A stretch of DNA of 64,000 bases from Carposina sasakii (GCA_014607495.2 CP053167.1:11532001-11596000), one strand, 5' to 3'; shown: positions 31,693 through 42,399, counted from the first letter of the stretch. Notes: a model not told the origin generated them from the letters alone. Numbers and translations: made by a program.

Positions 31693-32778
31693 GTACCTTT
31701 GATTCTTCTTTATTTTGCAATCAATAAATGTTTTATTTTCATTATTTTTGTTAATAATCTGTACTCATTCTAATAGAGAATAGATTTTATTGTACAAAAT
31801 ATATAGGTATTTATTCTAACCATATTCTAATTGCTCGTAATTTTTTTTTTCTATGTATTGTATGATCTTGTAAATCTTGTAAATTTATTTTTTGGGCAAA
31901 TTCTTAGACTAAGATGCAAGAAATGTGCGTTTTTTACTAAGCTCAGTGTACTTGTAAAAGTACTTACGAATCAAGAAGTATTCACCAGTGTCCGGTTTTG
32001 ATAGTCCAAATCACAGATAACAGTCACAGTAACAATTTAACAAGTCAACCAAGTCGTCGTATAAATGAGAATCAGAGTCCAATAAACAAGCGTGATCGAA
32101 ACAGTATCCTTCAAGACATACGGCACAGCAGTAGACTATCAGAAGACTAATAACAGACTGAAGTAAAAGACATGTTTGAGCACATAGTGTCATAAAACAG
32201 CTGCTTCGTACTAATGAGGGTCGAATAGTTTCCCAGAAAACTTGAATACGAGACTGTAACAAAATTCTACGAAGAACAATAGAAACCCACGTACAAAAGA
32301 TCTCATGCGGTAAACTTCTAAAGATAAAAACTTTATTGATCGCACGTGCGCCAGGTAGGCAATGTTTGTGTGTAGCCTAAAATGCATTCTACTTCAATTT
32401 TAAACGCATCTTTGATGAATAAAGTAATATTTTTTAATAATATTTTATCTTCTCACCAAAATGAGAAGATACGGAAACTTACCGGTAATTTCTCAATCTT
32501 CTCAGAAGTTGCCCATCTCTAGGCGAAATTTATAGTGTCCAGTATTTATGCTAGTTTTTTCATAGACAGATATTAATTATTTCGCGTGAAAAAATCTTGC
32601 TACGCGCAACTATTTGCATTTATGCAGAAAAACGCAGTCTATTTACTCAACTTTAGACCCTAATACGAGTATCTTGGGAACCAAACACTTCCCAGGTATG
32701 CTTCCATGGAGAAAAATGATCGTGATGATGATGAGATTCTGTAGTTTTCAGGAACCTTGACGACCAAAAATCATCCTG

Positions 32779-33439
32779 TATGTATCTCCACTATTGTCTT
32801 TCAATAAGGTGTCTAAAGTATCTAAAAACGCGAAAACGAAGGTTTAGTTTTAAAAAAGATGTTACTTTGTTTGAGTTGGTGAACCTCCGTGGTAAACCAG
32901 TTGGTTAATGCTAAGTTTAGCATTGCCTATACAATCTTGTCTAAACAAACAAGATGTCTAAATTAGTTATTGTAAGTTTTCATCATTATATCGGTTATAG
33001 GTACCTACTTATGCAATATTATGCATATGAGTTAGTGCTACAAACTAGTATTAAAAATATACCGTGATGTTACTTACAGTTTACAATTACAGCAAGTGTG
33101 GCATCATCCACATGTAGATCTGTAACCAAAGAAGCAAAATGTCAACATGAAAAAAAAATGAGAAGTACATATTTAATTTAATTAAAACTAAAGTAATCTC
33201 TAACATGCCAATTGTTCATCCATGAACTTTTAAAGAAGGATTTCTTCCATAGTCGGAAAGAGACACCGCCACCGCGCCGTTTATAAGCACAGTAGAAAAT
33301 TTTGTATCTCATGATGGATATAAGCATACCGAGTCCTGAGTAGCATACCAAGGATGGCTGTTTCGATTTGGCTCATCGTAGGTAAGAGGTAAATAGGGAG
33401 TAATGAACGCATCCTGTAACTTCAACTACAAGTACTTCA
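32779..33439. other. Non-coding, nothing recognised
   Basis: AT-rich sequence. Confidence 0.4.
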
Positions 33440-33740
33440 GTAATTACATATATACATACATATAATTACGCCTTTATCCCTTACGGGGTAGGTTGCCTTC
33501 AAGTAATTAGAGAGTAGAATAGCTTACACTCTATTCTTGTTCCTGATACAGGTATATGTACATATATAAATTGATTTCCAGAGTATGTCTCGATGGACAG
33601 GAACTTAAGACCAGAAGTAGAAGGCTTGAATCAGCTTCCTATACTTCTAAACCAGACTGCTTCCTCGTTTCTCACCGAGGAGGTGAAACTGGCAGGTAAC
33701 CGGAATATTATCTATGTGCTAAAATAGATTTGAGCAAAAA
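33440..33740 (-). repeat. Repeat T, inverted, with extended body
   Basis: The minus strand ends CTACCCCGTAAGGGATAAAG followed by GCGTAATTATATGTATG. The body holds a CTTCCTATACTTCTAAACC and CCTCGTTTCTCACCGAGG block. Confidence 0.5.
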
Positions 33741-33969
33741 CAGTGGTTTATGGTGATTTTAGTTATTTTTCTGTTCTGGTCCAGAACGTAGACGTAAGTT
33801 TAGTGTTGTGACTGTCCGCGACTTCAGCGCAGAAAATAAATTATATCACAGATTTGATAATACTAGTATAATAAATTTGGGGTTTTACGAATAAAAAAAA
33901 ATAAAACATGCTATAAGCTCATAATTATAGAGTCTAGTGTTTATGTTAATTCAAAAAAATTGAATTTAT

Positions 33970-34057
33970 TCCCAGAATTTTTTTTGGCATATACTTACTT
34001 TATTTGATGTATAGAGTACGTACCCTTCGTTAAGGGTGGCCACGAAAAAACACCCTG
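33970..34057 (+). mobile_element. TA-MITE family A, 3' part only
   Basis: TTTGATGTATAGAGTACGTA, then CCCTTCGTTAAGGGTGG and CACCCTG next to TA. The other half is missing. Confidence 0.8.
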
Positions 34058-34440
34058 TATAAAATTAGGTGATTGTTTTAGTGCAAATCAAAACATTTTA
34101 TTATTTTCTTATTACAAACATCAGACCTGTCTTCTTCAATCAAAACAGTCTGATGGGAACACTATAGAAAACGGTTTATTTTGATTCACATGACAATTAA
34201 CATACTTATAAGGTTATTAGAGTCTTAATATTTACCATATTAGCTACTAATGAAAACAAACTCCAGTGTAGAATAGATAATAACATGCATATTCCATATT
34301 TGTCTTAGGAAAACTTCGCAAAAAGTGGTCTTTAACATAAACAAGTGACATTTTTAACATGATTTAACTTTTGTACGGAGAAGTTGCTATTACGAGTACA
34401 AGCACTAACGGAAATGTAGGTAACTTTTCATCTCATTTTC
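34058..34440. other. Non-coding, nothing recognised
   Basis: AT-rich sequence. Confidence 0.4.
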
Positions 34441-34600
34441 GAACGACCGATTGGCAAAGTAGGTGTACACACTTTAGGACCTGGGTTCGATTCCCGGTGG
34501 CTGCAAGTACTGGTTAAATATCGATGTTTGTTTAGTCACAGAGGTTTATATAATTATCTTTGTATTTATAAATACTGTACCATTATACACAAACCTTTGG
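34441..34600 (+). repeat. tRNA-derived SINE, diverged
   Basis: Head with CGACCGATTGGCAAAGTAGG and B-box-like GGGTTCGATTCCCGG, then body ATCGATGTTTGTTTAGTCAC. Better copies lie at 45168-45395 and 61144-61378. Confidence 0.65.
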
Positions 34601-35249
34601 GATTTTACATGGTGTGTCATTTTGCCACTAAATATTTTGAGAACTAGATACATCTTTCTATTTATAAAACGTTGCGCAGAAAGTTATTAAAATTATAATA
34701 TTATAATAACACAACCATAATAATCCGAAACTCTCTCGTAATTTGGATAAGTATAATCCTATTTACGTACAAATAGATCCAATTTAGCATACAATGAAGT
34801 GCGCTATCGATCTCGTCATAGTGGTGCGCGGGCGCAGGATTATGTTGTTCCATGTCTCTTACGTTATTTGAACCTTACCTAAGATATTGTGATGAAATTT
34901 AATTAAATAAATAACGTAATAACCTCATAGTCAAAGGCATTCTAGGTAAGTCTACATAGACAGACAGTTTCTTATCCAGATCCTGACGTGTAAAGAGTTG
35001 CTTATTCTAATATTTTATCATATTCGTTTAGTTGGTTGTCAAATTATAACAGAGTACAAAGTTACTATCGCATTCATGACAATAATAGCAAGCCAACATT
35101 TTTACGCAATCAGTTTCTTTTAAATATTTTTTTAATTTGTATAATATCCATTTATCAATAGATTAAAGCCTTATTCCATAAAGTTATAATACTCTACATA
35201 TTGAATTGTATCAGGCGTCACTATTCGGAACTATTGAGTTGTTGTTAGT
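34601..35249. other. Non-coding, nothing recognised
   Basis: AT-rich sequence. Confidence 0.4.
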
Positions 35250-35515
35250 TAGTTGGTTCGGTAGATAGAACTAACATGGAAAACTAATCCTGATGATGCC
35301 ACGGGTGTTGGCGAAACATATGTCGATTAAAATTTTAATTGGTTTTCGGATTAGCAGCTATGTATTTATGGTTGCATGCTAGGTGCTTGGATCTGGCTTC
35401 TCGTTGCGACTGTAGTGTCTTGTGTTCGTGATCATGAGTCGGCAGATCCGAGGGTCAGCGGAGGGTATAGGGCCCGGTGGTGGGCGATCCCTCAATAGAG
35501 ATAATACTCTACATT
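35250..35515 (+). mobile_element. Possible Penelope-like element fragment
   Basis: A GC-richer island whose start carries a hammerhead-like core (35285-35329). In animals such compact hammerheads occur mainly in the terminal repeats of Penelope-like elements. The downstream GAGTCGGCAGATCCGAGGGT and GGGCCCGGTGGTGGGCGATC are unique here. No reverse transcriptase is present. Confidence 0.35.
35285..35329 (+). ncRNA. Candidate type I hammerhead ribozyme
   Basis: Order of parts: stem I strand TAATC (35285-35289), core CTGATGA (35290-35296), stem II GCCA/TGGC (35298-35301 with 35309-35312), core GAAA (35313-35316), a tiny stem III in ACATATGT (35316-35323), cleavage C at 35324, and stem I partner GATTA (35325-35329). 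Stem I has 5 pairs, stem III about 3. One extra T (35297) lies between the core and stem II, which may weaken or abolish activity. Confidence 0.45.
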
Positions 35516-35531
35516 TTCAGCACAATATTGT

Positions 35532-35677
35532 GGTCGATTCCGGCAGTCACACTTAAACCTAAATATTAAATTAGTCCTACCTGTCCTTTTCTCTCTTAGC
35601 AATTTATGTTAAGAACGGAGAGAGATAGACCTGACTAAGATTAGGTTTAGGTTTAAGTGTGACTGCCGGAATCGACC
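35532..35677. mobile_element. Hairpin MITE with 31-bp perfect inverted ends (146 bp)
   Basis: GGTCGATTCCGGCAGTCACA continues through CTTAAACCTAA and matches the complement of the other end exactly. The centre also partly folds (CTGTCC...GGAGAGAGATAG). No clear target duplication. Confidence 0.75.
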
Positions 35678-35828
35678 CTATTATGATTGTATAATATCGC
35701 CCTCAGCGCCCACGCAGTAATTACTGCGTATAAATAAACATTCGATAATTACAATAATAACAGCGCGTTGAAGTCTTTTGTATGTCAGTATAGATAGCTA
35801 CATTTATTTTATACTAAAAGAGGATACC

Positions 35829-35858
35829 TGCGACTCTGTTCGCGTGGACTACAAAAAT
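35829..35858 (-). mobile_element. Helitron 3' end scrap
   Basis: CGACTCTGTTCGCGTGGACT matches the inverted 3' third of family H1/H3. The rest is absent. Confidence 0.4.
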
Positions 35859-35892
35859 CGTTAGGGTCACGTGCTTTTTTGTAGGTACCTTC

Positions 35893-35957
35893 GTGTGGTG
35901 TTGCCAGAGTAGAATATCCGAGAGGTGGACAGTAGTATCTCCCGTGTTGACAACATT
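35893..35957 (+). repeat. Repeat R, left half (interrupted by a LINE)
   Basis: GAGGTGGACAGTAGTATCTC then CCGTGTTGACAACAT matches 54258-54291. The right half resumes at 37373 after the LINE. Confidence 0.75.
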
Positions 35958-37239
35958 GCATAAAGTTATACACGACCAAATAAAGGCGCAACTATCAGAT
36001 TCACAACACGGTTTCAGACCAGGACGTAGCACTACAAGTAACTTGCTCGCCTTTGTGTCGGCAGTTGTGCCGGCGGTGGATGCTGGGTTGCAGGTTGGTG
36101 CGGCTTATTTCGACTTCAGGAAGGCGTTCGACGTGGTAGACAATGATATACTGCTGGGTAAGCTAGCACAGATCGGTTGTACCCCCCAAACACTACGTTT
36201 TTTCTGTAGCTATCTTGAGGGTCGGAAGCAGTATGTGCAGTACGGAAATTGCCTATCGGAATCGTATTTTACGCGCTCGGGAGTGAGTCAGGGTTCAAAC
36301 CTGGGACCTCTCGAGTTTTTAATTATGATCAACGACCTTCCTGATGTCGTTAAACACTCAGGCTGTCTCCTTTTCGCTGATGATCTTAAGTTGTATAGAG
36401 TTATCAGGGATGCCGAGGATATAGTCCATCTACAATACGACATAGATCAAGTTGTACAGTGGAGTAAGGAAAATAAATTATTATTTAATACGTCGAAATG
36501 TAATATTATATCCTTCACGCGAAAAAAACTAGCGGTCCAGCATAGGTACACAATTGACGACGAACCGATGCAGCGGGTGACGTCAGTGCGTGACCTGGGA
36601 GTGCGGCTTACTGCTGATTTGTCATACCGTGAACATATTACCAACGTGTGTAAGAAGTCTTTCAAGACCTTAGGCTTCGTACTACGAACTGCAGGTGGTT
36701 TCACTAGTATAGGTGCCATAAAAAGTTTATATAATGCATTAGTACGAAGTCAATTGGAGAGTAACGCAGCTATATGGGCCCCAACAGAAGCTAAATATGT
36801 CCTCATGTTGGAGCGGATACAAAATAAGTTCACAAGGTATCTGTATTTGAAACTGTATGGGGTTTATCCTTTTTACCCACTTATGTATCCTACGCTGTTC
36901 GTCTTAGGTATGGTAGGATATAACCAGTTAGAGGTTAGGAGATTTCTATCTTTGTCGAGTTATGTCCTAAGCGTAATACGCGGCAAAGTTGTAAACCCAT
37001 TGGTTCTGGAGCAATGTGGATTGTGGGTACCAAATACATTCTTGCGGACTAGGACTAATCGGCTCTTCGCGGCGGCGTGTGGTAGAACTAATTTGTTAAA
37101 GCGCTCACCTCTGGTCAGAGCCTTGCGGCTGCTGAGTGTCGTCCACGAAACGGTGGATTTGTTCTCATGTGCAATGAGTGAAATCACTAGAGTAACAATA
37201 TTTACAATATGTTACAGGCCAAAGCTGTTGGTAAAGTAA
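35958..37239 (+). CDS. Reverse transcriptase, 5'-truncated, of a CR1/Jockey-group LINE
   Basis: Copies the LINE RNA at the insertion site. The open frame is 448 codons from 35893, but the first 21 or so residues come from the host repeat; LINE-derived protein begins around HKVIHDQIKAQLSDSQHGFR. Catalytic blocks are in order: motif A AYFDFRKAFD (residues 71-80), motif B GVSQGSNLGP (130-139), motif C FADD (161-164), and thumb-like LSYREHITNVCKKSFKTLGF. The C-terminal part runs to the stop at 37239. The endonuclease domain and the start of the RT are missing, so the protein cannot be complete. The frame is otherwise open, implying recent insertion. The clade is given from overall likeness only. 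Confidence 0.85.
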
Positions 37240-37372
37240 GAATAATTATTATTTAATTTTTATTCTAAATTTTTTATGTATAATTTTAATAATAATTTTA
37301 ATACGATTTAATATGTAACGATTTGGATAATTCTGTTATGTTATATATTATTATATGAAATAAAATAAAATA
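35958..37372 (+). mobile_element. 5'-truncated non-LTR retrotransposon inserted in repeat R
   Basis: The host repeat breaks after TTGACAACAT and resumes at AACATAGTCTGAAAATCAC, giving a short target duplication (AACAT). The 3' end is a TAAAATAAAATAAA-type tail after a UTR of about 130 bp. The 5' end is cut inside the reverse transcriptase region, the usual outcome of incomplete target-primed synthesis. Confidence 0.85.
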
Positions 37373-37517
37373 AAATAAATAACATAGTCTGAAAATCACA
37401 CTGCGATCACTATCCCGCCTGCCCAGCGTGGTGACTATAGGCAAAAACCTCTTTATGGCAAGTAGCCTTATGGCGTGCCCTATGTCCAGCAGTAGACTGC
37501 AATAGGCTGATAATGTG
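37373..37517 (+). repeat. Repeat R, right half
   Basis: Resumes with AACATAGTCTGAAAATCACA and runs to the CAGCAGTAGACTGCAATAGG end. Confidence 0.75.
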
Positions 37518-38284
37518 CGTGATGTGAGGAACCTACTTGATAATGAGACTATGGTCTTGCATTCCAATCCTGTTAGAGACAACATTTCTTTTGACTCACG
37601 TATGTTGAAAAAGTTGTTGAAATACTGCCTAAGCTCATGTATGGTTCCTATTTTCTCAGATCATGTCCTACTTTTTGGGGTGTCCCGGGCTGTCTTGGAT
37701 AGTTTTTAAGCATCATCCTGAGTTTTAAAGTCCTGACACATTCACTGTCGACAGATTTTCCAAGGGTGCCGACATCGGGTCTACGCCTAGTGCTATGATA
37801 CAAATAAACGTCAGTAGCTTTAGAAAGCCTAAATACGTAGTCGCTGGCACTGAATTTTTTAAAGACCTATGTTTTGAAATTCGCACGCCACTGACTCTCT
37901 CCAATCGTATTGTCACTGGCATCGCACATGTCCTGGCTTTAATTCGAAATGTCCTGGTATTTCTTCTTTAAATCCTGGTTTTCAAAGTTTTGAGATGGCA
38001 ACCCTAGGTTAAAGTTAAGTATTCCCATAGGAATAATGAATAAAAATTTTGTATTTTTTTTTAAAGAAAAATAGCCTTAAGGTCATATTTCAAAATGGCC
38101 GCTTGAAAGGCTTGCTTTCACGGAAAATTAAATATTAATGAAGACAGAAGACGTGTCGCTTGTCAAACTAACTAACTACTACATTACGAAATTATACATA
38201 TTTACATACAATCAGTTACTGTTTATGTATATTGTTAATACAACTCGTGTTTTACAAGATTATATCTGCCTATACATAGGTATA
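37518..38284. other. Non-coding, nothing recognised
   Basis: Frames at 37515-37709 and 37725-37922 (minus) have no coding-like features. Confidence 0.4.
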
Positions 38285-38475
38285 AATAAGTAATGTAAGG
38301 ATGTTTGTTACTCTTTCACGCAAAAACTACTGAATGGATTTTAATGAAACTTCACAATAATGTAGCTTACACATCAGAATAACACATAGGCTACTTTTTA
38401 TACCGGGAAAACATTTTTATCCCGGATAAATTCGACACTTCGTTTGTTCTGAGGTCAAAATTTTTGGGCGCAAAT
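38285..38475 (+). mobile_element. Helitron-like element, family H3, decayed
   Basis: TCTTTCACGCAAAAACTACT, then ACACATAGGCTACTTTTTAT and a TTTTTATCCCGGATAAATTC block. The terminal CTAGT is lost. Confidence 0.6.
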
Positions 38476-38566
38476 AATCAAGTGATCGGTAACGAATCCG
38501 ATACGAAATATTTCCAAGTCATACGAGTATTAGAACCTAGAAAATGTAATATTTATTAAGTACTAA

Positions 38567-38972
38567 TGGACGCCCGACTCCGTCCGCGTGGACTAAATGT
38601 CGAAATTATCCGAGATAAAAACATTTTCCCGAGATAAAAAGTAGCCTATATGTTAAGTGGGACCTGTCACAATATATTCCTGAAAACTGCATCGAAATCG
38701 GTGCAGCCTTTTCTGAAATTAGCGTGCACAAACACACAGACAACCCGACAAACAGACAAAAATTTCAAAAATCATTATTTTGGGTACTATTACGTTGATA
38801 ATGGACCTTTTATTGGCTTTATGTTTCTACAATTTTAACTATAATTATAAATAGCTGTTGGTCTTCCTGAAATTGTAAAATAAAAAAAAAATAAAAAATA
38901 AAGGTCTTCTATAATATTTTTTCTCATATATCTTCCATGTACAGACAGCGATCCGTTACATTTTTATTATAT
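38567..38972 (-). mobile_element. Helitron-like element, family H1, interrupted by a retroposon tail
   Basis: The 3' end is inverted at 38567 (TGGACGCCCGACTCCGTCC) and the 5' end lies near 38972. About 97 bp (38801-38897) interrupts it relative to the copy at 46351-46708. Confidence 0.8.
38801..38897 (+). mobile_element. Short 5'-truncated retroposon (repeat L tail)
   Basis: Contains AGCTGTTGGTCTTCCTGAAA then TTGTAAAATAAAA and an A-rich tail, inserted in the Helitron between GTTGATA and AAGGT. The same 3' end occurs at 47920-48030. Confidence 0.65.
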
Positions 38973-39889
38973 ATATAGATAGAAGATTGTAGGTACCTAC
39001 TAATGTATTACATAAAGGTGATGTGACATTGGCGTGGTGTCATTGACCCTGCCAGTCGTTCAACAATCTAAGGAGATGCTTATCTCTACTATTGTAAGGC
39101 TTTATATCTATTTACAGGCACGGAGGCACGGTAGACATAGACAATTTATTGATACATAAAAGGTAAAGCTTTAAGTAATTAATTTCATAATCAAATAAAC
39201 TTCAATGTATTTTTGTCTGTAAGCCTCTATGCGACTATTTCTGTGATATCTTAGGGTTTGCATATGAATAAATTATATTATTTTTCAGTAAGCTAATTGC
39301 ACCTATACCTACAAGATATATTATGTTAATTGGGCCCAGCTATTCAACTATGCAGAGACGGAGATATTTGAAAATACATATATTGGATGATTCCTAAATC
39401 TTTCAATCCTAATCAATCCTTCGGTAAAAGTGAATTCTCATAACTATGTTCTGAGCTTTATATTTAATGCACTACAAACTTTTCTTATACGGATCCTTAC
39501 ACGATGAGTTCTACTCGCATTTACCGATGCTATATCAAGATACACTTTATAAAATATATAATATAAAAATAACGAATCGTGATCTATCAATAATTTGTGT
39601 CAATATCGACGGAACAAGGACCGCGACTTCAATAACGTTAATTAATTAATAATTATGAATCGCTCCAATCTGAGATGACCTTTATTCTCCGCGCTGTAAG
39701 CTGGATTATGTTTAATTACCTTCATAATTGGATATTTTCAACAAAGGACAAATTATTCAAGAATGTATTCGATAAGTTATCTTATTATTTTCGCTTGCTG
39801 TTTACACAAGGTTAATAAAATTATATATTCTTCTATGCTGCTCTGGGAGTGAAAAAAAAACCGTATAATACTACAGCTGCTTCTCTTCC
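38973..39889. other. Non-coding, nothing recognised
   Basis: AT-rich sequence. Confidence 0.4.
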
Positions 39890-40089
39890 CAGGCACACTG
39901 TACAAGTCAGTAGAGGGACAAGAGGATCTTGGTGTTTTGTAGGCGATGGGCTGACCACCTCTCACTACTAACCGAACTTGTACATCTCAACTATACCCTC
40001 AAAATTGGTCAGAAGTGGCACCATGTGGTCCTATCGGCCCTTGGTGCTCTGCCTACCCCGTAAGGGATAAAGGCGTGATTATATGTATG
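39890..40089 (+). repeat. Repeat T, 3' part with TATG tail
   Basis: GGTCCTATCGGCCCTTGGTG, CTGCCTACCCCGTAAGGGAT and AAAGGCGTGATTATATGTATG. Very similar to 43528-43607. Confidence 0.65.
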
Positions 40090-42399
40090 TAATAAAATTA
40101 TTTATTGTAGGAATTTTAACGAATAAGATAGGTAAGTCAGATACTTGTAATGTCGCTTATTTGGAAAGAACAGATGATGATTTTGGACTCCCTGTATCGC
40201 AATTTCATAGGGACCATAAATTAAGAGTCTTAATAACAAAGATCCGTAATATTAGTCCAATCATACTTCGCCTTAAACCGACTTTTACATAGATACAAAA
40301 TATAACTTTACCCAGAGTAAAGTTATTTTATCTTTAATCAACGTTTATTCATATAAGCATTAATCTGTATCAGCTTCAACCTACTTCATACAACCTATGT
40401 AGTCTCTGCACACATACCTACAGCGAAAAATACAATACCTACTATAAATTTTATTGTTGTGCCGATTGAATAATTTTATATTTGTGTATAATTTTAGGTA
40501 CAGCTGCAACATAATAATATAAACCCAGTGAACTATCGGATCACTTTCACTCTGCTTTTCACTTTCTGAGAGAATTGCAAATTAAAATGTTCATGTCCAT
40601 GACCGCGGCGGTTACCGCCATCTACTGGCTTGATTGAGATATGTTATGGTGTTTACTACCTTATGCTTTGCTAGTAACCTGAAATAAGTATTAACAATGT
40701 ATTAACCCTATATGGATTATTTCGATCTGTCACCCAGTTCCGATCGGAATAAGTTTTATCTGTCCCCCTGTCTCCTAAGAAATTGGGGGACTGATAATAC
40801 CAACGGTTTTCGATCGGCTGTATAAAACCGGGGTGATGCCTACAGACGAATATCTTCGATAAGCCTGATAGGCAATACAGCTAACGTATTTTTGTTTTAA
40901 GTGCAACCTAGGATCAGCACAAAAGAATATTTGCTATGTCTTTGTAGGTTGCTGAATGTAATCTCTTGCTGAGCACACCTTAATGCAATTACCATGTTAT
41001 ATTACTTTTTCACCTACTCGTATTGTACCTACTATAGTGTAGTAACAGAAAATAGTAATGATAGTACTATCGAATCTCGTCTCCAATTTGGATAGTTCAC
41101 TAATCCACAAATACGTCAGCTACGTTTCGTTTCACGCGCGCTATGCTCGACTATCTCCACATGACATGCGCCCGCGCACGCGAGCTTATTAATTGGCAGG
41201 CGATAATCGTTCCCGGTATACAATTAGCCGTGTAAAGGTATTGTAAATGTAAACATAGTTTACATAACTGTACAGATCGTAAGCTAGTGGCGTGACCCGC
41301 ATTCACGGTTCTGTTCACTGGTTTCTGACGCGGTAAGGAAAAATATGTGTACCTTTTATACAGTCAAATTGTCTATGATACTGTAGGTAGGCCTGATGGA
41401 CAACACGGAGAGTAAATAACGAAAATGATCATTAGTACAACTATTTTCCAGATAGTAAGTTATTTAATCGTGTCTCAAAATAATAATTAGCACTAAAATA
41501 CATATGTTAACTTTTGGAGAACATTGTGATTTCATCTTCTTCGTTTTTGATAAGGGGCTGAACGTCAAGAGCAGAACAAAGTATTTATGTAAAGTAAATA
41601 ATTCAGGTTTCAGAATAAGTAATTCTGATTTTCACTCGATGATTTATGTCCGATATTCTTAACTTAGCTGTGCTTACAAAAACAGCTAAGTTAAGAATAA
41701 TTTTCACTGTTTTACAACACAATAAACATAAGTTAACTTCCTAGATTTTGTAACGAAAACTAATACAGCACAACCTGAATAGAGCAGACACTTACTCTAC
41801 AGATGCTCTTACTTTAGTAATAATATTACTAAGATTAAACATTTCATTAATATATATTGGGTATCCGTTACCCATTAATATTTTCACTAGATGTTAAGGT
41901 TTATATAAAATCATATTCATGGATAGTATGAACCTACACTTATGACAATTTATAACGTCAGATCTCAGAAGTATTTTAAATTGGTCCTATTTAAAAGTAT
42001 GAAAACCGAGAAACATACTCGTATTTAACCGCCTCTTTAAACTCTAAATACCTCCTCATTAGCCATGTAAAGAATGCTAATCTCTAAAGGTTTCCTCAAG
42101 TAGGAAATTAAGCCAAGGGCCGAGTAAACCACGCCCTTTCATCCATTTACGTTCTTAATGACTTTCTCCTATTATGCATGTTTGTTTGTTTGTCTGTAGA
42201 TTAGCATATTTGGGTAGAGCACTTTACACGTGCTCATTGTTAGTCATGCACTTACAACCGCATTTAGGAAATTAAGGCTAGTAGGTATCTCTGAATCATA
42301 CAAAGTCACATGACATAGGATACGAGTAAATCCAGGATTATATTTAACACCGATTATTACATATTTATATTTATTACTATTAGGCTTGTTATAGGCGCG
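40090..42399. other. Long non-coding stretch
   Basis: Contains a CpG-rich patch at 41115-41185 (TTTCACGCGCGCTATGC) and a perfect 17-bp hairpin at 41655-41698. No gene supported. Confidence 0.4.
41655..41698. repeat. Perfect 17-bp inverted repeat with a 10-nt loop
   Basis: ATTCTTAACTTAGCTGT and its exact complement around GCTTACAAAA. Possibly the core of a tiny MITE; no function inferred. Confidence 0.8.

Larger units (their letters stand above)
30577..32521. mobile_element. Palindromic (foldback) non-autonomous hAT element with 566-bp arms
   Basis: Starts TAGAGATGGGCAACTTCTG and ends with its complement. It is flanked by the 8-bp direct repeat GGCGAAAT (30569-30576 and 32522-32529), the hAT signature. 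Left arm 30577-31142 and right arm 31956-32521 are each exactly 566 bp. They encode the same 83-codon TTG-start frame on opposite strands (30836-31087 plus, 32011-32262 minus), so the arms are essentially identical. The loop (31143-31955) contains a solo LTR; without it the loop is about 319 bp. No hAT transposase was recognised, and the 83-codon frame has no known match. The host sequence GGCGAAATTTATAG is intact in other copies of the MITE, confirming the insertion. Confidence 0.9.
30488..32778 (-). mobile_element. TA-MITE family A host copy, split by a hAT palindrome
   Basis: Left end CAGGTGTTTTTTCGTTGCCA at 30488 and right end complementary to CAGGATGATTTTTGGTCGTC at 32778, each next to TA. 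Without the insertion the MITE is about 338 bp and aligns with the copies at 4256 and 57868. Confidence 0.85.
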
